A DNA stretch of 21,392 nt from an uncultured Christensenella sp. Lineage in GTDB: Bacteria; Bacillota; Clostridia; Christensenellales; DTU072. The stretch is from contig CAJLYQ010000030.1 of the NCBI GenBank assembly GCA_905210905.1, positions 1 through 21,392 of the forward strand, read 5' to 3'. How positions within the stretch are numbered: the stretch's first letter is position 1; every line of letters begins with the position of its first letter. The notes under the pieces were generated by a model that searched no databases, was not told the DNA's origin, and saw nothing but the letters and a program-made list of their open reading frames with translations. Positions 8,226 through 19,000 of the stretch are shown piece after piece. Position numbers and translations under genes: made by a program.

Positions 8226-10019
8226 TTATTTCTTCTTTTTGCCTTTTTTCTTCTTGTTGGCGGGAACGGGCTTTTCCTTTTTATCCTCTTCTGGGGCGGG
8301 GTGGGCGGGCTCCGTATCCTGCGCCGCGGCTTGTTGTTTAATCTTCTTCATTTTCTTGAACGCGTACGCAAGCATTGCGCCGCCCATAACGAGCGGTAAC
8401 GCGGTCAACGCAAACAGCCAGTATAGTTTGTTGTTGCCGTTTCTTTCCACGAGCAACGTGACTACGCCCGACGTATACGGCACGGTTATGCTCACCACTC
8501 CGTCTTCGTTATCGGTCTGAAGTTTGGTTAGGTTACATTTTTCGTAAGTAACCGTTCCGCTTACCGAGTATTTTGCGATTATCGCAACCGCTTTCTTATA
8601 ATCCCCGGCGTTAAACTCGATTTCCGCCGTTCCTTCGAGTTGCTTATTTTGCTCTCCTTCGCTTTCGGAATCCGTTCTTATATTTATCCGGTACGCTTCG
8701 GTCGGGTTTTTAACGTCCGTGTCCACCGATTTAAGCATAGCGTCCGTATCCTTAGGCATATTCGGTTTGGCAAAATACGTTCCCGTAAGGGTAACCGTGA
8801 CGTTGTCCCCTATCGGTAAATAGGTAAGTCCGCTTTCAAACCCGTACGCAACGAACTCGCCGAACGCTTCACCGTCCGCTTCGTACTTTACCTCGAAGTT
8901 TATTTTGTGTCCGTTTTGCAGTTTGTTTTTTGCGTCGGTGTAAAGTTTCAACGCGGCGTTAAACTCGTTAAGCGCGGCTTTCTTTTCTTCGTCGGTGGAA
9001 TTTACGCTGCGCGTGACTTCGATATATTTTTCGTAGGCGGAATTAACCGCGTTTTGTATCTTTACCGAGTAAGATTTAAGTTGTTCGTCTTTTTCGTCGC
9101 TCATCGTGGCGTTGTTAAAGACGGTTTCCGCGTCGGAATTGTAAACTTCGTTCTTATACCCCACGCGTTTCGCTCTCGCATTGCCCACGTCGTCTGTCAG
9201 TTTTATATCGTAATTACGATTAAACTCCCCGATAAAGTCGTCGTAACTTGCGATACCGTCTTTGCCCGATCCGGCAAAAGTCTTTTTCTCGACGATTTCT
9301 CCCGTCGCCGCGTCGGCTACTTCTATGGAAACGACTCCGCTCCGCGCGCAACCGGGGTCTTTGAACTCGGTTTTACCCGTGGTTTCGTCCGTGACGGGGA
9401 TTTTTGCGTCGGTAAATTTAATCTTTATGCGGACTTTGTCCGTGCCTACAAGCACCGCGCTCGCGGAAAGGACGCAAGGAGCTGCGTCGTCGATTTTGCG
9501 GACGTAGCAGGTCGCATAAGTCGCGTCGTCGTCCGCGCCGTTATACGCTTTTTTCGTAACGGTGAATATATACGCGCAATTTACGTTCGTTTTTAACTCG
9601 AAGTAATATTTCGTTTTATCGCTGCCCGTTGGGTTTTCCGTCAGACGGTTGTCGCTTTTCGAGTTTACCGCAACCGTACCTTTTTCGTCGAGTATTTCGT
9701 AGACGGGTTTGCCGTCTTTTGTTTTGTCCGTACATTCGCCATTATATGTCGTTACGTTGTCGGTATAAAAGTTAAGTTTTACTCGCTGATAGGTGATTTT
9801 CAGCGAATAATTTTCGTACAACTCTTTTGAAACGAACGCTCTCAGCGTATAACCTTCTTCGCCGCTGAAATACGGTTTCGCCACGTTTTCGAAAGAAAGC
9901 CCGGTTTCGTCCGCAAGGGCGGTTTCCGCGCCGTTAAGCGCAAAAAGGGCGGTTATACTCGCTATCGCTAATAATACGACGCAAACGAGCGTTTTTATCG
10001 CTATCGACTTTTTTTTCAA
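8226..10019 (-). CDS. Secreted, membrane-anchored beta-domain protein, partner of the giant fibre
   Basis: A 597-residue extracellular protein of no recognised family. Residues 1-36 form a signal peptide (basic start, hydrophobic core, AETALA before Asp37). Residues about 40-175 and 178-290 look like two immunoglobulin-type beta domains; the second starts with D-D-A-A-P and ends with D-D-V-G-N, a common bacterial Ig pattern. Residues 295-370 are predominantly helical and resemble FIVAR-type spacers. Residues 372-525 return to beta structure. Residues 532-554 are one membrane helix, followed by a cytoplasmic tail that ends in a dense run of lysines (580-597). The start is TTG at 10019, four bases after the stop of the giant gene, with GGAG at 10031-10034 inside that gene's last codons, so the two are translationally coupled. 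The shared plan suggests they work together at the cell surface. No enzyme motif is seen. Confidence 0.85.
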   Translation of the reverse strand: MKKKSIAIKTLVCVVLLAIASITALFALNGAETALADETGLSFENVAKPYFSGEEGYTLRAFVSKELYENYSLKITYQRVKLNFYTDNVTTYNGECTDKTKDGKPVYEILDEKGTVAVNSKSDNRLTENPTGSDKTKYYFELKTNVNCAYIFTVTKKAYNGADDDATYATCYVRKIDDAAPCVLSASAVLVGTDKVRIKIKFTDAKIPVTDETTGKTEFKDPGCARSGVVSIEVADAATGEIVEKKTFAGSGKDGIASYDDFIGEFNRNYDIKLTDDVGNARAKRVGYKNEVYNSDAETVFNNATMSDEKDEQLKSYSVKIQNAVNSAYEKYIEVTRSVNSTDEEKKAALNEFNAALKLYTDAKNKLQNGHKINFEVKYEADGEAFGEFVAYGFESGLTYLPIGDNVTVTLTGTYFAKPNMPKDTDAMLKSVDTDVKNPTEAYRINIRTDSESEGEQNKQLEGTAEIEFNAGDYKKAVAIIAKYSVSGTVTYEKCNLTKLQTDNEDGVVSITVPYTSGVVTLLVERNGNNKLYWLFALTALPLVMGGAMLAYAFKKMKKIKQQAAAQDTEPAHPAPEEDKKEKPVPANKKKKGKKKK

Positions 10020-10023
10020 AGTT

Positions 10024-13000
10024 TTACCATCTCCGTCTATTGTTTTTTTGTTCTTGTTTTATTCTCTTTACCGCGTCTTTTGCCACTCTCGGATCGGTGA
10101 CTCTGCTCCTGTGTTGCAAGGGATTGAGTATCATCATAACGATGAGCGCGATAAGCACGATTACGAGTATCGCCGCCGTAACGACGTAGCCGTATTTGAA
10201 CTCGGCGGTTTCGAACACTACCTGACCGCTCGAAGTGGACGCATAGAACGTGACGTAGTTGCCTTCTCTCACGGGCGACAGGTTCTTGTCTTTCAGTTCA
10301 CCGTCGAATTTTACCGTAAATTCCTTATTGAACTCTTTATTTCTGTACTGTTCGGGTATCTCGACGCAGATCTTGTACTGTCTGTCGTTTATTACGGACG
10401 AGCCGTTTATCGTAATGTTGAACGCCACTACGGAACTTTCTACGCCTATCATTTTCGACCAGACGGTAGTCTTGTTCTTTTTCGTGTCCACGTTTTCGAA
10501 CCTTATCGTCGTGCCTTCGGGGATACCGTCGGGTCCTATCATATAAGAACCGCTGTTTTTATCCTTGACGGTGTTGCCGTAAATTCTGACCTTGCCGTCG
10601 TAAGTCGGGTATTCGAGCGTATAGTTGGACGCGTGAAGTCCGCTTAAATAACACTCGGTAATGTCGACGTAGTGTTCTCCCACGGTCGCTATTCCGCCTG
10701 CGGTACGCGCTTTTATGTTGAGTTTTACTTCGTCTTTGTACTGAACTCCGGTAATCGACGCGCTGACTTCAAGCGTTGCGACGCCGTCGTAGGCTTTGTC
10801 TTTTACGGTAACGTTGCTTACGGTAAGGGGTCTGGGGTTAATCTTGAACACCGCCGTCTTTTGCATCGAATAGTAATTTTCGTCGTCTACGTACACCGTC
10901 ATATTGTACGAACCCACGAGCGACGGCATTTTCGTGCCGTAACCTTCGTAAATAACGTAATAACTTACGTCCGCCGGGGTGGTCTTTATTATCGGCGCGA
11001 CTACCGAGCCTTCGCCGTAAGTCTGATACAACAACGTATCGACGTCGAATTCTATGTTCGTCACTTTGCCTTTGTCTACTCTGTAGAACACGGTTTTCGT
11101 AGCGGTATAATCGTCGTGTCTTAACGTAACGATAAGGTCGTAAGTCCCTATCGCTTTCGGCGCGGCGAAGTCGTCGTAATCTTTCGTGCCGGCACGGGAA
11201 ACGTATCTGTATTCGACGTTAAGTTTCATCGTGCTTTCGTCTTTGAGAAGATACGTTCTTTTCCCTTCGGTGTTGGAGTCGTACATTCTTACGTCGACGG
11301 GGGCTTTTTCTCCGTAGGAAGTGACGTATGTAGTGACTATTTCGTCGCCGTTAATAAAGTCGATGTCTATGTCTTTCTTTTCTACAACGTACTTGAACGA
11401 AATTTCTTCGGAAACGAAGTTTTCTCCGTCGATACGGCAAGTAAAGTAGTACGTGCCGGCAGGAATTATATCGCCGTTTTCGTAAGTAATTCCGTCGCAG
11501 GTGAAGTCGAAAATAACGTCGCTTTCGAGATCCGCGGGGGAGGTTTTGAACTTGATTTTGCCGAAGTCGGCAGCCGTGCCGTACTCTACGCTTATTTCTT
11601 CTATCGTAACGGTCGCCTGACCTCTGCCGATGACGATTTCGGTAGTTCCGCGTCTTTCGGCAAAGTTGGACGAATCGTCAGGGGTAAAGGTATACGCTAC
11701 GGTTTGGGTACCTGCGTACGCAAAGGCTTTGCCGCTTTCGATGAAACGGAACGTGCCTTTAACGGGATCGTTGAATCCGATATAGTACACGCTTCCGCCG
11801 GTGAGTGCGGATTTTGCCAGACTTTCGCCCACTCCCACTCCGGTTGCCGTCGGATGAACCGATCTCGTTTCGTCCACTTTGGCTTTGTTTACGGTAAACG
11901 TGGGGTTGCCGCCGCCTGCGGTCGAGGTGAGTTCCGCTTTGTAGTTGTTGCCCGAAACGATCGCTCTTATCGTATATACGCCTGCGGCGACGGGTTCTGT
12001 CGTTTGTCCTGACGAATTGACGAATTCGAAGTAAATGTCTATCTCTTCGTCTATATCCTTATATTTAAGAGCGTTTCTCGCGCTTGCGCCGTCGTAATCC
12101 GCCGTAAGGTTTACGAACTCGATTCTTATTACTCTCGGCGCGATTTTTATCGTGGTTTCGTACGAACAGGATTCGTAGTTTCTGTCGTCGGGAACGAAGG
12201 TAATTTCGATCGTTCTTTCTCCTGCGCCGTAAACGGTATACGAGTAGTCGTCCGCAACCGAGTACTTACCGCTTATGATATTGCCTGACGCGTCGTAAAC
12301 GACTGCGTTTCTTACGTTAAGTCTTAATTCGCTCGCCGTTTGTCCGTAAACGAGGTTGTTGCCGTTTTCGTCGACGGTAATCAGCGTGGGACGAGTGCCT
12401 ATCGCGGTTGTTCTCTTTCTTATCGTGTACGAAACGGTATTCGAAATAATCGAATAGTTCGGATTATCGGCTTCGACGGTAACGACGTACTCGCCTGCGT
12501 TGACGGGTCTTTTCTTCTGTTTGGGATAATCGGACGCGCGGTAATAAACCGAGTATCCGCCTCTGTCCTGGAAGGAGAATTCTTCGCCGTTTTGCGTGGT
12601 AAACGACGGCGATACCGCAAACGAACGCCATTCGTCGCTGCCGTAGTCTACTACGTAACTCGAAGAACTTAAACTCATTATTATGCTTTGCGGTTTTACG
12701 ACGTAATCGAAAATCGCTTCGCCCGAATACGACACGCCGGACACGGTAATTTTCACTTCGTACTCGCCTGCCGACAGTTCGTAAATCGCTCCGTACGAGG
12801 TCGTACCTTTAAGTCTTATCTCGACTTTGTACTCGCCGCTTGCCATCGCCGAGCCGTTTATCCAAGGCGTGATCAGCGTGTGAGAACCGGAATTGTATTC
12901 GTCGAAGTATATTCTTTTTCCGCCGTTCTCTTCGTATTCTTTGGCTAAGTATATTTGGTCGCTAACGTCGCGTTTGGTTACCGTAAACTTAATATTACGT

Positions 13001-16000
13001 ACTCCGTAGTACTTGTTTTTCTCGTCGTTAACGGTAATTGCGACGGTGTACGTTCCGCGTTCGGTTCCGTCGGAAAGAACGCCGTTCTCGTCGAGCACTC
13101 TTATGCTCGTCGCGCTTTCCGCTACGGGAACGGACGTGTTCTTTACTATTACGGATATATCGCTTACGGTGATCGGATTGCCGTCGTAGGCTTTTTCGGT
13201 GTTTTCCGCAATGATATCCGACGGGTCGATTTTGGTATAATCCGAAATGGTGGCTCTTACGTTAATGAAAGCGTAGTTTTGCGTAGTCATCGACACGGTG
13301 GCGAATTCGCCGTCGAAGACTGCGGTAAGTTCTTTCTGTACCGTTTCGTTTTCGAAAACTCCGTCTAAGGTAAACGTTCCGTTTTCTTTCGTAACCGATC
13401 CTACGAACGCTCCGCCGCGAGTGTAAATCGAGAGAATGAAGTCGCTGTTTTCGTTGGTGCCGAAACGGTAAATTTTGAACGTCGCTTCGCTTTCGGTGAA
13501 TATTTTTCTTTCGAGAACGTCGTCGCTCGACACGAATCCGCGCATGTTGTTGTACTGCGTAGCCGATTCGACTTGTTCGGTTCTTAATTTATACGATATT
13601 TCAAGTCGTTCGTTTACCGACGGAACGTAAGACGAGTCTTTTACGAAAGACAATATGCCGTACTTCGTAAGGACGGAAACGGCGTGTTTGCATTTTTCGC
13701 AACCGTCGTTTGCCGCGACGAATTCCACTCCGTACTCTCCGAGCGTGACTCCGTAAGAGGAATTTCTCGGTCCGATAAGTCTGATTATCGCTCCGCATTC
13801 TCCGCCGTGCGAAGAAACGGGCGTTTCTCCCGAACCTATCGCAGTAAAGTCGGGGTAAATTATTCTGTCGGTGAAGTCCTCGCCGTTTATCGTCGTGCCT
13901 TGCGGTTTTTTCGTTCCGTCCGCGATAAACGAGTCTTTACCTATTACGTTTACGTCGAGAACGAACGTAACCCGTCCGAAGTTCGTTTCGTCCGTGGGAA
14001 TAAACGTAACTCTAATTTTGTTGACGTTGGCTTCGGTGAGCGTTGCGCCCGATCCGTCGATAACAAACTTGCCGTAAACTTCGCTGCCTTCGGCGGAATT
14101 TATCACGGCTTTGCCGCCGCTAAGGCAGGACGTGTCGATTACGTCGCCGACGGCGAACGTTCCCGTTACCGAAGGTTTAACCGAGATAATCGGCGTACCC
14201 GTCGTTATTACGTATTTATACTGCCATTCTCTTCTGCCGGTATAGTTCTTCCCGGTGACTTCCGCAACCACGGTGTACGTGCCTATAGCGAGCGGCGTTT
14301 GCGCCGCGCCGTCCACGTAGTATCTTAAATTGATGGCAAAATCACCGTTTTGTTGCGGATAACCGTAAATTTTCGACGTGTCGAACTTCGTTTTGAGCGG
14401 TTGTCTTAAACCGTTGTATTCCACCGCGTAGTCGCCGTTTTCCAAAACGTCGTTCGTAAGTCCTATGCTCGTTTCGTCAAGCGTTCTTTTCACTACGGTA
14501 AGTTTTATCGTTCCGCTCGCTTCGAAGAAGTTTTCGCTGTCGGGAATGAACGAGTAAGAAACCGAGTGTTCGCCCACGGCGAGAGCGGATATGAGATTAA
14601 CGTCTATCGAGAATTTGCCCGTTCTTTCCTTTCCGTCGTAGGTATACGCTCCCGTTCCGTCGATATATTCGGGGGCGAGCGGCGAATTGTACTCGTACGA
14701 CGCAAAGGACGGCGCGCTCTTCAGGGTAAGTCTTGCTTTGTTTACCGTATATATAAGCGTGTGTTCGCCTTTATAGTTTCTGTCGGATATTTCTATCACG
14801 ACTTCGTATTCGCCTGCGTCGAGTTTGCCGAGTTCGGCAAGGGGAACGGAAACGTAATCGTCTGTCGAACCGTTCTTTCTGTATTTATACGAAAGGGAAA
14901 GTCCGTACGGCGAAGTATTCGCCACGATTTTTTCTCCTTCCGTACCGGTATAGGTCGTAACCACGCTCGACGGAGCGGTTATGGTCGTTCTGTATCTGTC
15001 GATGAAAAGTTTATACCCTCTGGAAACGCCGTTTTCGTCGGTGATTTCGAGAGCGTTTATTTTGTCTTCGTAGCCGTTGTTTTCGTATGCGGCGAAGTTA
15101 AGATAAATTTCGTACGTTCCTGCTTCTACGGGGAGATTGTCGTAATAAACGCCGTCTTTTTCGTAAGTAAGCGTGCAGGTCGCGCTGTTTATTCCCATAT
15201 ATACGGAAACGGATTTCGGCACGGTGTACACTTGCTCGATATTGACGATTTCCATAGACGTAAGGTCGACGGAGATTTTCAAAAACGCTTCGATTTTGTC
15301 GGTTTTTTCTCCGCTTTCGTATATCGCAAGGGCGTAGTTACTGTTTTCCGACAAGACGAGTTCTGCATCGTAGTATCCTATCGCGCTCGGCGTATAACCG
15401 AGATAAGAACCGTTTTGCTTAAACCGTATCGTAACCGCTTCGTCCAATACGTCGTATTTTACGGTGCCGTCCGCGTTTATCGTTTTGCTTTCGTAAATAA
15501 CGTAATCCAACGTTTGCGAACTTCCCCTGAACGGTTTTTTCAGTCCGACTTTGCCGCTTTCGTCGGTTTCCAACGTAACGAACCGTCCTGCCGAGTCCGA
15601 TTTAACGATTTCTACGTACGCCGCTTTTTTCTCTACCGTAAAGGTGCAGGACGCCGTGCCCGTATAATCGTCGTCGTCGATCGTAACCGTCAGCGTATAT
15701 TCGCCGGCGTTGAGATAACTCGTCGCTCCGTAGGGCGGCTGCAGCCCGAGAGAGTTTCTGATTTCCAAAACCCAGTTCAGTTCGAACGCGCCGTATTCGG
15801 CGGCTAAGGAATAGTCGACTACGTCGTTTCTTAAAGTTTCGTCCGTGCAGATTACGTCTTTATACGTATAAACGGCGCGTTTGGTGCCGAGCGTCATACT
15901 TGCGCTCAGATCGGCTTTGCCGACGACGGTTTCGAGATATCCGCCGTTTTCGTCCGAACCGACGAATTCCGCGTAGTTTTGCGTATCGAACGGAACGTAG

Positions 16001-19000
16001 TTAAAGTAAATTCTTACTCTCTTCCCTGCGTACGGGAAAAGGGTTTCGTTCGTAATCGGAAGAACGGTGATCCGATCTTCTTCGTATATTCCTATTATAG
16101 AACCGAGCGTAACTCTGCCTTCGCCGTATTTGAGAATTTCGCCGCCTTCCGCTTCGAAACTTCCGCTGATAAAGTCTACCGACGAGATTACCTGAGCGTT
16201 GTAGACGACGTTTTTGCTTTCGGAAGCAAGCGCCGGAAGTTCGTTTACCGACAATCTTGCCGCAGATATTATAAGGTTAAAGGTTATCTCTCCGCGGTAG
16301 TTAAGGTTGTTCACCGAATAAACCACGGAATAATTCCCCGCATAAATCGAACCGGTCACGGGCGCGCCGTCTTTAAGGAAGGTAAACGTGCCTTTGATTT
16401 CGTCCGAAGTTTTATCGTCGACGAAACCGGTGTGTTCGATACGCTTGTAGAAGTCGTTTTCTGTCCAGTTGCCGTACGCGAGCGTAAGGTCGGTTTTTCC
16501 GTCGTCGTAAGCAAAGGTGACGGTAAGTTCTTTTTTGAGAACGGTGAGTTCGCAACCGCCGACGTAGGACGTTTTATAACCGTTTCTGTCGTTAAAGAAC
16601 GCGGCAAGTTCTATATTGACGGTTCCTGCCGAACTGACGTTGGGTTTGTTGCCGGTAAGTCCGAAAGTATAGAAAGACGGATCGACGTATCTGTACACGT
16701 ATTTTCCGCTTACGGTGTAATACTCGCCGTTTTCGGGGGTGGTGCCGTTGTAGGAATACAAGATTCCAAGGGTCTTCGACGCGGTTATGTCCGCGTCTTC
16801 TATGACTTTATCGCCGTAGGTTACGTCGCCGACGGCTACTTCCGTCCAGTCGATTTCCGCCTGTCCGACGCTGAGCGGTACCGCTTTATACAGGAAGTCG
16901 AAGTTTTCGTCAAGGACTTCGCTCGTTCCGTCCGTACTCATTGCGATAAAGCAAAGGTAATACGAGTACGGGTTTTCGCTGTATTCGGGTTCGAACTCAG
17001 ACATTGCTTTGACGTATGCGAGCCTGTTTGCCACGGTGTCGGGGTTGGTTCCGAGCCATTTGTCGTATTTTTCCGTCGCGACAAACACTTTGCCGGGAAC
17101 GACGGTTTCCACCGTGCTTACGTTGGACGCGGATTTATATTTAAGGTAAGGATACGTAAAAGACGCCGACACTCTGCCGAGTCCGACTTCTTTAAGGGGT
17201 TGCCCGAAAGAAAGGTTATAGACGGGGTTAAACTGGCTGGTGGATATTTCCGGCCACGCGGCGTTCATACTTGCGCTCGTATCGTCTACTTTCTTCACGG
17301 TATACTTTTGTCCGTGACCCGTACCTTCGTAGTTTTCTTCGTCTATGGTTACTTTGACGTAATATCTTCCTGACGGAACGGGATTGCCGGTGAACTGTCT
17401 GAGGTATCCGCCGTTGCCGTCTTCGCCGGTAACTTTGTTGCTTTCGTCCATAAGTTCGGCGGCGGTTTTGTCCGAAGAAAAGAAGAAGTATTCGTAAACG
17501 AACTTCGTCACCGAGTCGGTGTAGTCGGTAACGCCGTCTTTGGCGAGTTTAAGCGTAACTCTCGGCGTAGTATCGCGCTGATAATCGCACACGGTGTTTT
17601 CGATATCTACGGTGAGTTTTATCTTGTCGATTTTTATGTACGTATAGATGTTTTTGCTGTAATTGCATCTCGCTTCGTCAAGATAGATTTTAACGGCGTA
17701 TATTCCTGCGTTTACCGGACGGGTTTCGGTAAACTTCAACGACGCCATTTGCGATTCGGTAAGAGTAAGCGAATCGGTTTTTGCGTACCTGATACGAGCG
17801 TAATCGATAAGATTGAGCAATTCGCCCGTTTCGTCGAACTCGTATGCGCTCGTAAGGGTATAGACGAACGATCTTCCGGTGCCGTCGTAGACGTATCTGA
17901 CGTAGTTAAGCACGTTCTTGTCGCCGTTGTTCATCGACATCGAAGTTTGTTCTATCGAACTGTCTTCGCCCTGATCGTCGGCGAAGGTGAAACTAACCTT
18001 ATCGTCGTGCGTGACGGTGATTTCGTACTGTTGCGTTACGGTAGAGTAGTTTTTGTCCTGTACGAAGTTGCCGTATGCGTCGAACGCTTCGTCCGCATAA
18101 ACCACTGTATGTCCGCTAACCGTGCCTTTTACGGGGATAAACTTGATTTTTACCGAGATTTTGCCCGCTTTGGGAGAAAGGTAGGCGTCCGACGTTTTGT
18201 CTATGTCGTCGGGGTCTATCATATAATAACCGGGAATTCCGTCGCTGGACATATTGTAGACGAAGTATTCTCTTCCGCCGTCTTTAATGCAAACCACGAT
18301 ACCCGTACCCGGTACTTGTCTGCCTTTTTCGTCGCGTTCGTCCGGGTCGAAGTCCAGAAGCGCAAGTCCTCTTTTCTTTCCGTCTTCGCTTTTCGCTCCG
18401 TATTCTATACGCATATCCGTTATGGAAACTTTCGGCTGTTTGGGCGTAATTGCGAAGTCGCCCGTCGCTTCGCCGTAGTAAGTCGTGTTGTCCACGATTT
18501 CCGTACGGAAAAAGTACGTTCCGGCGTTGGTGGGAATGTTGGATTTATTCTCTCCTTCTTCCACTCGTTTGGTAAGAGCCTGATCGACGTAATAAACGGT
18601 TCTCGTTTTCGCCGTAAGACCCATATTCTGGAGTTCGGGAACGCTTACTTTTATTTCTCTCGGCGTGCCGTTATATTCCTGATTAACGTCCGCCACGTTG
18701 AGTTTTACTATTTTTTTGAAAGAAAGTCGGATAAGTCTTAACCTTTCGTTGTAGCAATACGATTTGTCTACTTCGAAGGTATAATCCGCCTGTTTGGTCA
18801 CGCCGCCCGAAGTAATTCTGTACTGTTCGTAGGCAAGGGCGACTTGTCTGTTGTTGTCGAAAGCGAATTCCGTCGTGGAATAACTGGTGTTGCCGACGGC
18901 GAAGTTGGTCAGTTTATACGACTGATACGTGTTCGAGTTGGTAAACTTAACACGAATATAAACTCTGTTCGCTCTGCGGAGTCTTATGGTGTACGCGTCG

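Noticed and set aside
15979..17373. Long plus-strand open frames opposite the giant gene (for example 464 and 413 codons).
   Set aside because: They are antisense to a continuous, domain-rich gene, are basic and phenylalanine-rich without family features, and are explained by codon bias of the minus-strand gene.
10834..18705. Recent tandem duplication of DNA within the giant gene.
   Set aside because: The units are alike only in a few protein landmark residues; I found no near-identical nucleotide blocks.
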